DNA from: Gammaproteobacteria bacterium
Lineage (GTDB): Bacteria > Pseudomonadota > Gammaproteobacteria > Pseudomonadales > Halomonadaceae
Direction of reading: 5' to 3'
Length of the DNA: 6,191 nt
Assembly: GCA_023485185.1 (NCBI GenBank)
Contig: JAMCZP010000243.1
Location: 1-6,191, forward strand
Shown here piece after piece: positions 1-6,191 of this stretch. Positions within the stretch are counted from its first letter, which is position 1. Every line of letters begins with the position of its first letter. A program made the position numbers and the translations under genes. The notes beneath the pieces were generated by a model. That model did not search any database. It was not told where the DNA came from and saw only the letters and a list, made by a program, of their open reading frames with translations.

Positions 1-640
1 CGTTAGCGACCAATTCGCAGGCATCATACTGGCGCCAGCGCGACTCATCTTCGCCGAGATAAGCAGTAAACGCTTGCTGACCCCATGGGCAGTTCATTGG
101 ATTGACCACGGGTGAAAAGGCCGATACCGACCGGAAGCGCCCTGGGTGACGTAGTGCCAGGATCAGCGCGCCATGCCCGCCCATCGAGTGACCGCTAATA
201 GATTCGCGGCCATTGACCGGAAAGTGCTGGCGCACTACGGAAGGCAACTCTTCTACCACATAGTCGTACATGCGGTAATGCGACTTCCAAGGTTCCTCAG
301 TCGCGTTGACGTAGAACCCAGCCCCAGAACCCAGATCGAAGCTTTCATGCTCACCGGGTAAATCGGTTCCTCGTGGGCTAGTATCCGGGCAAACAATCGC
401 AATACCTAGCTCAGCCGCTAAGCGATGAGCGCCTGCTTTTTGCATGAAGTTTTCATCATTGCAGGTCAGCCCAGAGAGCCACCAAAGCAGCGGCACGCGC
501 TCGTTTTCCGCCTGGGGTGGAAGGTAAACAGCAAACACCATGTCGCAGTCCAGCGCACGGGAGTAGTGGCGGTAGCGTTTATGCCAGCCACCGAAACTAC
601 GGTTGGCAGACACCAGTTCTAACGTTTCACTCATACTCAT
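1..640 (-). CDS. fghA: S-formylglutathione hydrolase, 3' end cut by window edge
   Basis: Hydrolyses S-formylglutathione to formate and glutathione, the second step of glutathione-dependent formaldehyde detoxification in the cytoplasm. My reading of the minus strand gives 213 residues of a protein usually about 275-285 long; the C-terminal quarter lies beyond position 1. It is an esterase-D type alpha/beta hydrolase. Visible family signatures are LLWWLSGLTCNDENF (residues 51-65), the KAGAHRLAAE stretch (68-77), PDTSPRG (85-91) and the nucleophile elbow GHSMGG with catalytic Ser152. The catalytic Asp and His should lie in the missing part, so integrity of the triad cannot be checked. The ATG at 640 is preferred to a second ATG two codons later because AAAGGAA (plus-strand 648-654) ends 7 nt before it. 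It lies 88 bp downstream of adhC on the same strand, the usual two-gene arrangement, and is probably cotranscribed with it. Confidence 0.95.
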   Translation of the reverse strand, partial: MSMSETLELVSANRSFGGWHKRYRHYSRALDCDMVFAVYLPPQAENERVPLLWWLSGLTCNDENFMQKAGAHRLAAELGIAIVCPDTSPRGTDLPGEHESFDLGSGAGFYVNATEEPWKSHYRMYDYVVEELPSVVRQHFPVNGRESISGHSMGGHGALILALRHPGRFRSVSAFSPVVNPMNCPWGQQAFTAYLGEDESRWRQYDACELVAN

Positions 641-647
641 GGGCAGG

Positions 648-654
648 TTCCTTT
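648..654 (-). promoter_or_regulatory. Ribosome binding site of fghA
   Basis: AAAGGAA on the minus strand, 7 nt before the ATG at 640. It decides the start over the in-frame ATG at 634, which would be 13 nt away. Confidence 0.7.
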
Positions 655-663
655 AAATGCAGC

Positions 664-692
664 AAACGCGGCAGGCAGAACCCACCGCGTTT
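664..692 (-). other. Hairpin in the adhC-fghA intergenic gap
   Basis: AAACGCGG (664-671) and CCGCGTTT (685-692) are perfect 8-bp inverted arms around a 13-nt loop. On the minus strand the second arm ends in only three Ts before GCTGCATTT, so it is a poor intrinsic terminator. It may be a processing or partial-attenuation structure that sets the ratio of adhC to fghA message, but that role is inference. It lies 10 nt upstream of the fghA Shine-Dalgarno sequence. Confidence 0.4.
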
Positions 693-705
693 TAAACGTA
701 CTAGC

Positions 706-1838
<1,133 letters not shown>

Positions 1839-1844
1839 TTAGCA

Positions 1845-1850
1845 CTCCTT
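1845..1850 (-). promoter_or_regulatory. Ribosome binding site of adhC
   Basis: AAGGAG on the minus strand, 6 nt before the ATG at 1838; near-consensus, suggesting efficient translation. Confidence 0.8.
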
Positions 1851-1905
1851 ATGAATCGCCAACAGCAAGCAATAGCCCGCTGCTCAATCAGTTTTACATG
1901 CTTGC

Positions 1906-1934
1906 AGTGTAGGCCAGCTGGGCGCAGTTGATAA
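1906..1934 (-). promoter_or_regulatory. Candidate sigma-70 promoter of adhC-fghA
   Basis: Reading the minus strand, TTATCA (plus 1929-1934, 4 of 6 match to TTGACA) and TACACT (plus 1906-1911, 4 of 6 match to TATAAT) are separated by exactly 17 bp. Transcription would start near 1898-1900, about 60 nt before the adhC ATG. Both boxes are weak, as expected for an activator-dependent promoter. Found by eye; no start site is proven. Confidence 0.45.
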
Positions 1935-1955
1935 AGCGGGATACACTCATAAGAT
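1928..1955 (+). promoter_or_regulatory. Candidate sigma-70 promoter of the LysR-type gene
   Basis: TTGATA (1928-1933, 5 of 6 match) and TAAGAT (1950-1955, 4 of 6) are 16 bp apart. The -35 box overlaps the candidate adhC -35 box on the other strand, giving back-to-back divergent promoters. The expected start near 1962 falls inside the palindrome at 1954-1975, which would suit autorepression. Confidence 0.4.
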
Positions 1956-1975
1956 TATTGCCACTGAGCAACAAT
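1954..1975. promoter_or_regulatory. Candidate LysR-type operator (T-N11-A palindrome)
   Basis: The half-sites ATTATTGCC (1954-1962) and AGCAACAAT (1967-1975) are inverted with 7 of 9 positions matching around a 4-nt centre. They contain two T-N11-A registers (T1958-A1970 and T1959-A1971), the signature of LysR-family boxes. The centre lies about 65 bp upstream of the predicted adhC start, the classical recognition-site position for these activators. It also covers the predicted lysR start. The site is seen in the sequence; the function is inferred. Confidence 0.5.
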
Positions 1976-2012
1976 CCATTCAAGCCACCATCAATTAAAG
2001 CTAGGAGCCAAT

Positions 2013-2909
2013 ATGCAGCACTGGGGCCGTATTGAAGCGTTTGTTGAAGTGGTGCGCCTGGGAACCTTCTCGGCCGCTGCTCGCCATTTGAAAGTGTCGA
2101 CATCCCATATTAGCCGTTTAGTTAGTCAGCTCGAAAACCAGCTTGGCGTACAGCTGCTATATCGCACCACCCGTCAAATACGCTTAACCGATGCGGGTAC
2201 CACTTATGTTGAACACTGTCGCCACCTGTTTGATGGGCTGCGCGATGCTGAGCAGGCACTTAGCGAACTCCAGGCCAAACCCAATGGGCTGCTGAAACTT
2301 ACCTCGGCAACTACTTTCGGTGAGCGCTTTATCGCGCCATTAGTTAATGACTTTCAGTGTTTACACCCTCAGCTAGACGTTCATATGCACTTTACCAACC
2401 GGCCGGTTGAGCTGATTGAGGAGGGTTACGATATTGCAATTCGCATGGGAGTGTTAAAAGATTCCAGCTTAATCGCTAGGCGCCTTTGCGATCGGCGCGA
2501 ATATATCGTTGGCTCACAAAGCTACTTTCGACAAGCGCCACGTCCCCACACGCTCGGGGAGCTTAATCAGCACCGCTGCCTGATTGGCTCGCGACCCAAC
2601 TGGTTGTTTGAGGTTAACGGCCAGCGACGTGAAGTGCGCGTAGAGGGATGCTGGACCGGCAACTCTGGCCCTGCTTTGTTAGATGCAGCACGTAAAGGAT
2701 TAGGATTGGCTCAGTTGCCGGACTATTACGTTGCCCCGTACCTTGCCAGCGGTGAGCTGGTGGCTGTGCTGGAACCCTTTCAGCACCACGATACCGCCGT
2801 ATGGGCGGTTTATCCTCGCCACCGCCACCTGTCGCCTAAAATTCGTCAGCTAGTGGATTATCTGGTCACCAACATTGACCGCTTGCTGCCTCGTAATCCG
2901 CTGACCTAG
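2013..2909 (+). CDS. LysR-type transcriptional regulator, probable activator of adhC-fghA
   Basis: A 298-residue cytoplasmic DNA-binding protein of normal LysR length. The N-terminal winged helix-turn-helix covers about residues 4-62, with the helix-turn-helix in TFSAAARHLKVSTSHISRLVSQLE (18-41, quoted in part as TFSAAARHL). A linker helix follows (about 65-90), then a periplasmic-binding-protein-like effector domain (about 92-293). The YDIAIRMG and SSLIARRL motifs (139-146, 151-158) place it in the CrgA-like branch. Its effector is unknown; it has five cysteines (69, 116, 159, 189, 213), but a thiol-based formaldehyde sensor is only a speculation. The ATG at 2013 has TAGGAG 5 nt upstream. 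Divergence from adhC argues for control of formaldehyde detoxification; from memory, a LysR regulator called GfnR does this beside adhC in Pseudomonas aeruginosa, but orthology cannot be tested here. It ends 11 bp from the oppositely oriented sdaA stop. Confidence 0.93.
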   Translation: MQHWGRIEAFVEVVRLGTFSAAARHLKVSTSHISRLVSQLENQLGVQLLYRTTRQIRLTDAGTTYVEHCRHLFDGLRDAEQALSELQAKPNGLLKLTSATTFGERFIAPLVNDFQCLHPQLDVHMHFTNRPVELIEEGYDIAIRMGVLKDSSLIARRLCDRREYIVGSQSYFRQAPRPHTLGELNQHRCLIGSRPNWLFEVNGQRREVRVEGCWTGNSGPALLDAARKGLGLAQLPDYYVAPYLASGELVAVLEPFQHHDTAVWAVYPRHRHLSPKIRQLVDYLVTNIDRLLPRNPLT

Positions 2910-2931
2910 CACTTGATGACCTAGCACTCAA
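2902..2931. repeat. 15-bp tandem duplication spanning both convergent stop codons
   Basis: TGACCTAGCACT occurs at 2902-2913 and again at 2917-2928, within two adjacent 15-bp units that match at 13 of 15 positions. The first copy supplies the TAG of the LysR gene (2907-2909) and the second supplies the sdaA stop (TAG on the minus strand, 2921-2923). No terminator hairpin is visible in the 11 bp between the genes, so their transcripts probably overlap at the 3' ends. Confidence 0.8.
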
Positions 2932-4291
2932 TGGCATTAACAGCGAGCCCGCCTTTTGACGTCTCTTTATATTTGTCCTGCATATCCCGGCCTGTGTCGC
3001 GCATGGTGCGAATCACCTTATCCAGCGAAATAAAGTGTTCGCCATCGCCATGCATCGCCATGCGGGCGGCATTAATCGCCTTAACCGAAGCAATCGCGTT
3101 ACGCTCAATGCAGGGCACCTGAACCAGCCCTCCCACAGGGTCGCAGGTCAAACCAAGATTATGCTCTAAGCCGATCTCAGCGGCATTTTCCACTTGGCCT
3201 GGCGTTCCGCCCAATACTTCGGCAAGCCCGGCGGCGGCCATTGCGCAGGCAGACCCTACCTCGCCTTGGCAACCTACTTCAGCGCCAGAGATAGAGGCGT
3301 TCTTTTTGCACAAAATACCGACAGCGCCAGCGGTGAGTAGAAAATCCACCACATCAGCATCACAGGCATCGGGCTCAAATTTTAAATAATACGCCAGTAC
3401 GGCAGGTACTATGCCCGCCGCACCGTTAGTGGGCGCGGTGACCATACGTCGCCCTGCAGCGTTCTCTTCGTTTACCGCCAAGGCAAATACATTCACCCAG
3501 TCCATAACGGTAAAACTCGTCACAATCAAGCGCTGGTTGGTGGGTGGGTGAAGCAGCGCCTGATGGAGCATCTGTGCTCGCCGGCGAACATTTAACCCGC
3601 CGGGCAAATGTCCGGTAGCGCGCAGGCCGTTATCAATGCTGTCGCTCATGGCATGCCAAATGGTTAGCAGCTCTTCACGAATGGCCGCTTCAGTACGCCA
3701 GGCTTTCTCGTTTTCCAACATTAACTGGCTAATGCGCAGCTGGTGCTGTTGACACAGGGCAAGAAGCTCAGCGGCGGTATTGAAGGGGAAAGGGAGTTCA
3801 GTGGTGTCTTCGCCCACCTCACCTTTATCTGCTTTTGCTTGATCGACATAGAAACCGCCGCCAAGCGAGTAAAAGGTGTTCGTCTGGACTACTTCGTCAC
3901 CCTGATAAGCACTTAAGATCATCGCGTTAGGATGAAAAGCCAAGCAGGTCTCGTCCCACAGCACATCATCTCGACGTGAAAAGCTGATCTGCTGACCATT
4001 AGCCAGCACTAGTGGGGCACCCTCATCCAGTGACGTCAACCTTGCATCAATGCTGTCGGGGTCAATACTATCGGGCGCTTCACCCATCAAGCCCATGATG
4101 ACCGCTTTATCAGTGCAATGACCGTCTCCAGTGGCGGCAAGCGAGCCATGTAGCGTTACCACTAGCCGAGTAATAGCGGTTTCTTTATCAAGCGCTAAGG
4201 CAAAATCCCGCGCTGCCCGCATCGGGCCGACCGTATGTGAGCTGGAAGGGCCGATGCCAATGCGGAATAGATCAAAAACACTAATAGCCAT
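2921..4291 (-). CDS. sdaA: L-serine dehydratase (L-serine ammonia-lyase), iron-sulfur single-chain type
   Basis: Converts L-serine to pyruvate and ammonia in the cytoplasm using an oxygen-sensitive [4Fe-4S] cluster rather than pyridoxal phosphate. With the ATG at 4291 the protein has 456 residues, close to the usual 454-458. The N-terminal beta domain (about 1-155) carries [11 protein letters not shown] (14-24); the C-terminal alpha domain (about 185-450) carries APTNGAAG (286-293). Cys341 (EVGCQGEVG), Cys383 (LTCDPVGG) and Cys394 (VQVPC) match the three cluster ligands known from the Legionella enzyme. The last residue, Cys456, matches the terminal cysteine that enters the active site there as an intrinsic inhibitor. 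An in-frame GTG at 4306 would add five residues, but it overlaps the Shine-Dalgarno GAGG (plus 4301-4304), so it is rejected as the start. The gene stands alone between a convergent regulator and a divergent membrane-protein gene; no partner for serine synthesis or uptake is in the window. Confidence 0.97.
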   Translation of the reverse strand: MAISVFDLFRIGIGPSSSHTVGPMRAARDFALALDKETAITRLVVTLHGSLAATGDGHCTDKAVIMGLMGEAPDSIDPDSIDARLTSLDEGAPLVLANGQQISFSRRDDVLWDETCLAFHPNAMILSAYQGDEVVQTNTFYSLGGGFYVDQAKADKGEVGEDTTELPFPFNTAAELLALCQQHQLRISQLMLENEKAWRTEAAIREELLTIWHAMSDSIDNGLRATGHLPGGLNVRRRAQMLHQALLHPPTNQRLIVTSFTVMDWVNVFALAVNEENAAGRRMVTAPTNGAAGIVPAVLAYYLKFEPDACDADVVDFLLTAGAVGILCKKNASISGAEVGCQGEVGSACAMAAAGLAEVLGGTPGQVENAAEIGLEHNLGLTCDPVGGLVQVPCIERNAIASVKAINAARMAMHGDGEHFISLDKVIRTMRDTGRDMQDKYKETSKGGLAVNAIEC

Positions 4292-4300
4292 GTGATTACG

Positions 4301-4304
4301 CCTC
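4301..4304 (-). promoter_or_regulatory. Ribosome binding site that decides the sdaA start
   Basis: GAGG on the minus strand, 9 nt before the ATG at 4291. It coincides with the in-frame GTG at 4306, which therefore has no binding site of its own and is unlikely to be the start. Confidence 0.6.
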
Positions 4305-4355
4305 ACAACATTATCATTGCTTAATTATTAGCTACTTTGCAGCGCCAACCACCAA

Positions 4356-4385
4356 ACGTCGAGCCTTTAACCGAAATATCGACGT
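4356..4385. promoter_or_regulatory. Dyad symmetry in the sdaA / membrane-protein intergenic region
   Basis: ACGTCGA (4356-4362) and TCGACGT (4379-4385) are perfect 7-bp inverted arms separated by 16 bp, so the arm centres are 23 bp apart, about two helical turns. The right arm touches the position expected for the -35 box of the rightward promoter with TATAAT at 4407. It could be a two-site operator for a dimeric or tetrameric regulator. It could also be chance; no regulator is identified. Confidence 0.35.
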
Positions 4386-4412
4386 GCAAGTAAATAAGTG
4401 TGACGATATAAT
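4384..4412 (+). promoter_or_regulatory. Candidate promoter of the 215-residue membrane protein gene
   Basis: TATAAT at 4407-4412 is a perfect -10 box. The hexamer at the 17-bp spacing, GTGCAA (4384-4389), matches the -35 consensus at only 3 of 6 positions, so an activator may be needed or another -35 may be used. The start would be near 4419, leaving a leader of about 75 nt before the ATG at 4493. Confidence 0.5.
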
Positions 4413-4413
4413 G

Positions 4414-4433
4414 AACATTCAACCATGAATGTT
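4414..4433. promoter_or_regulatory. Palindrome over the predicted transcription start
   Basis: AACATTC (4414-4420) and GAATGTT (4427-4433) are perfect 7-bp inverted arms with a 6-bp spacer. They lie directly after the TATAAT box, over the expected start site. This is a typical position for a repressor operator; in RNA only part of it would be transcribed, so a DNA site is more likely than a leader hairpin. The binding protein is unknown. Confidence 0.4.
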
Positions 4434-4492
4434 TGCTGTCGCGCTGGGCTTACTTACTGTCGCATAGGCGCTATTTTCGATAAGGATGTCGT

Positions 4493-5140
4493 ATGCTTCC
4501 CCCTCCTACTTGGCCTATTGATTTTCGCACCACCCTGCTGCGAGCAACGCTTTATGTGCTGTTTATTGGCGGCATCGCTCAAGGCGCCTATCTTGAAGCG
4601 ATTTATCTTCCGTCTGTGCGCTTTACCGAGCTTGGATTTACTGAATTTACGCAGACGGTCATACTAGCTACATGCTGCCTAATGCTGATCTATGTTCGTC
4701 ACGTACTAAAAGTATGGCCGACGATCACCCTGCTGCTATTGGCATTTATTGCTGCTTCTTTAGTCCGCGAGCAAGACTATTTTTTTGACGAGTATATTGC
4801 GCGCAATACGTGGAAAGTAGTGGTGTCACTAATCGTAATCCCCTCAATTGTATGGGTGGTGATTCAGCGGCGCCGCTTTATTGAGGAATTCGCCTGCTAT
4901 AGCAACACCTTTGCCTTTGGCCTGTTCGCTGCAGGTGTGCTAACGACCTATGTGTTTTCGCGCTTGTATGGCCGTCAGATTTTTTGGCGCGCGGTACTCG
5001 AAGATAATTATGTGCGTGAATTTAAAGACGTTGCCGAAGAAGTCGTTGAGCTACTCGGCTATAGCTTAATCCTGTTCGCAAGCCTTGAATTACTGCTGCT
5101 CGCCTTGCGTATTCATAAGGCACGCCGCGTCGCCAATTAA
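4493..5140 (+). CDS. Unrecognised multi-pass inner-membrane protein, 215 residues
   Basis: I do not recognise the family and assign no function. By eye there are six likely membrane helices: about residues 14-34, 53-69, 75-90, 107-124, 138-156 and 186-206. Basic residues flank them (R126-R128 in IQRRRF, R206-R212 at the C-terminal end), which suggests that those ends face the cytoplasm. Between helices five and six is a charged amphipathic stretch rich in acidic residues (RAVLEDNYVREFKDVAEEVVE, 166-186, partly quoted as EFKDVAEEVVE), the most distinctive soluble segment. There is no cleavable signal peptide and no enzyme motif that I can name. The ATG at 4493 has AAGGA (4482-4486) 6 nt upstream. 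It is transcribed away from sdaA and closed by a strong terminator, so it is probably a single-gene unit with its own regulation. Confidence 0.85.
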   Translation: MLPPPTWPIDFRTTLLRATLYVLFIGGIAQGAYLEAIYLPSVRFTELGFTEFTQTVILATCCLMLIYVRHVLKVWPTITLLLLAFIAASLVREQDYFFDEYIARNTWKVVVSLIVIPSIVWVVIQRRRFIEEFACYSNTFAFGLFAAGVLTTYVFSRLYGRQIFWRAVLEDNYVREFKDVAEEVVELLGYSLILFASLELLLLALRIHKARRVAN

Positions 5141-5174
5141 GCGTCCCTTTTACTATTTGCTAAATTCAATGACT

Positions 5175-5215
5175 AAACGCCGCCCTGGTGTCATCTAGGG
5201 CGGCGTTTCATTTTT
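5175..5215 (+). terminator. Rho-independent terminator after the membrane protein gene
   Basis: The 12-bp arms AAACGCCGCCCT (5175-5186) and AGGGCGGCGTTT (5197-5208) are perfectly complementary around a 10-nt loop. They are followed by CA and five Ts (5211-5215). The stem is very G+C rich. It begins 35 bp after the stop codon and separates this gene from the AbgT-family gene, which must therefore have its own promoter. Confidence 0.9.
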
Positions 5216-5332
5216 CAAATCTCGTCATGCAAAAAGCCGTTTGCGGCCTGACACACTTCAACGTAGTGTCGGCTGCCACGCCTTCTAGGCACGTCTTCCA
5301 CTAAAAAAACCCACATTGACGATATAAACCTT

Positions 5333-6191
5333 ATGACAAATCCACAAAATCGTGAAGAAAACCTAAAGCGGGGCGCTTTTACGCGCTTCCTCGATAGCGT
5401 TGAGTGGCTTGGCAATCTACTTCCACACCCCGTGACGCTATTTGCGATCCTATGTTTGCTGGTCGTCGTTGCCAGTGGCATTGCCGGTGCTCTTGGCGTC
5501 TCTGTCGCCGATCCGCGCCCCGCCAATGAAGGCGAATGGATCGCCGTCAACTCGCTGCTCAATGCCGAAGGGTTGCGGCGTTTAATCACTGAGATGGTGA
5601 CCAACTTTACAGGGTTTGCGCCCCTCGGCACCGTTCTCGTAGCGATGCTGGGCGTAGGGGTTGCCGAGCATTCTGGGTTACTTTCCGCCAGTATGCGCGC
5701 GCTGGTACTCAACCGCTCACCACGTATTGTGACGTACGCGGTTGTCTTTGCGGGCATCATGTCTAATACGGCTTCAGAATTGGGTTACGTGGTGTTGATT
5801 CCACTGGCGGCGATGATTTTCCATTCACTGGGACGTCATCCGCTAGCAGGCCTGGCAGCAGCATTTTGTGGTGTATCCGGTGGTTATAGCGCCAATTTGC
5901 TTATCGGTACGGTAGACCCGCTGCTCTCAGGGATTACTCAAGAAGCCGCTCGCCTGCTTGATCCTGCTTATATCGTGGGAGCTGAAGCTAACTGGTTCTT
6001 TATGTTCGTGAGCACTTTCTTTGTCACCATCATTGGTGGCCTAGTAACCGAGTATATTGTTGAACCCAAACTAGGAAAATTTGATTCGGCCTATGCTGAA
6101 GACGACATTGACCAGCAGCGCATGGAAGGTCTGTCCGACAACGAAAAGCGCGCACTCAAAGGGACTGGCCTAACACTTCTGGTAATTGTTG
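5333..6191 (+). CDS. abgT: AbgT-family transporter, 5' part only
   Basis: Inner-membrane carrier of the AbgT family: Escherichia coli AbgT takes up p-aminobenzoyl-glutamate, a folate breakdown product, whereas MtrF and YdaH export sulfonamide antimetabolites. The sequence does not tell uptake from export. My reading frame gives 286 residues of about 510 before the window ends. Family signatures are SNTASELGYVVLIPL (144-158), GRHPLAG (167-173), FCGVSGGYSANLL (178-190) and DPLLSG.TQEAA (195-206). Membrane segments are visible at about 33-56, 96-112, 132-165, 170-192 and 219-243, followed by an acidic cytoplasmic stretch (250-275). The ATG at 5333 fits the family N-terminus, but no Shine-Dalgarno sequence precedes it (CGATATAAACCTT), and no better in-frame start lies upstream. 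It follows a strong terminator, so it is not in an operon with the preceding gene. Confidence 0.93.
   Translation, partial: MTNPQNREENLKRGAFTRFLDSVEWLGNLLPHPVTLFAILCLLVVVASGIAGALGVSVADPRPANEGEWIAVNSLLNAEGLRRLITEMVTNFTGFAPLGTVLVAMLGVGVAEHSGLLSASMRALVLNRSPRIVTYAVVFAGIMSNTASELGYVVLIPLAAMIFHSLGRHPLAGLAAAFCGVSGGYSANLLIGTVDPLLSGITQEAARLLDPAYIVGAEANWFFMFVSTFFVTIIGGLVTEYIVEPKLGKFDSAYAEDDIDQQRMEGLSDNEKRALKGTGLTLLVIV

Noticed and set aside
1894..2103. Minus-strand open frame of 69 residues over the adhC-lysR intergenic region
   Set aside because: It overlaps the start of the LysR gene and the proposed promoters, has no good ribosome binding site and no recognisable sequence.
4292..4306. In-frame GTG start for sdaA at 4306, five residues upstream
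   Set aside because: The GTG overlaps the GAGG that serves the ATG at 4291, and SdaA proteins begin at the [13 protein letters not shown] N-terminus.
4425..4667. Plus-strand open frame of 80 residues beginning with ATGAATGTT
   Set aside because: It overlaps the 215-residue membrane protein in another frame, lacks a Shine-Dalgarno sequence, and its start lies within the palindrome at the predicted transcription start.
5231..5250. GCCG-TTTG-CGGC mini-hairpin with a T run on the minus strand
   Set aside because: It has only a 4-bp stem, and no leftward gene ends here that would need a terminator.
5250..5270. Short GACAC/GTGTC inverted repeat upstream of abgT
   Set aside because: The 5-bp arms with an 11-nt spacer are too short to separate from chance, and no promoter element is placed nearby to support an operator.
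5215..5760. Minus-strand open frame of 181 residues
   Set aside because: It lies antisense to the 5' half of the AbgT-family gene and over the terminator tail. The translation is low-complexity in character (rich in Ser, Arg, Thr, Pro), has no recognisable domain and fits a mirror frame of a G+C-rich third position.

Overview
The window looks like chromosomal DNA from a gammaproteobacterium. Gene order, protein sequences and a moderate base composition (roughly 50-55% G+C by eye) fit a Halomonas/Vreelandella-type organism. That assignment is inference from overall resemblance, as no rRNA or other marker is present. The sequence carries six protein genes, two of them cut by the window edges. 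I see no RNA gene, mobile element or CRISPR array.

Left part (1-2012): a formaldehyde detoxification pair on the minus strand. adhC (glutathione-dependent formaldehyde dehydrogenase, class III alcohol dehydrogenase) is followed after 88 bp by fghA (S-formylglutathione hydrolase), whose 3' end lies outside the window. Together they turn S-hydroxymethylglutathione into S-formylglutathione and then formate plus glutathione. A LysR-type regulator is transcribed divergently from adhC. The 174 bp between them hold candidate face-to-face promoters and an imperfect T-N11-A palindrome, placed as expected for a LysR activator of adhC that also represses itself.

Middle (2013-4306): the LysR gene runs rightwards and meets sdaA (iron-sulfur L-serine dehydratase, minus strand) tail to tail with only 11 bp between the stop codons. 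Both stops sit inside copies of a 15-bp tandem duplication. SdaA converts L-serine to pyruvate and ammonia and keeps the three cluster cysteines and the C-terminal cysteine of its family.

Right part (4292-6191): divergent from sdaA lies a 215-residue, probably six-helix inner-membrane protein that I cannot assign to a family. Its upstream region has a perfect TATAAT and two dyad symmetries, and a strong intrinsic terminator follows it. The last gene is the 5' part of an AbgT-family transporter (p-aminobenzoyl-glutamate uptake or antifolate export), which has no visible Shine-Dalgarno sequence.

As a set, formaldehyde oxidation, serine breakdown and an AbgT carrier all touch one-carbon/folate metabolism (for example, catabolism of methylated amines such as glycine betaine through sarcosine and serine). 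Only the adhC-fghA-LysR unit is a convincing functional cluster; the rest of the link is inference. I found no clear sign of a wholly new system. The least explained items are the 215-residue membrane protein with its palindromic promoter region, and the short duplications at stop codons.
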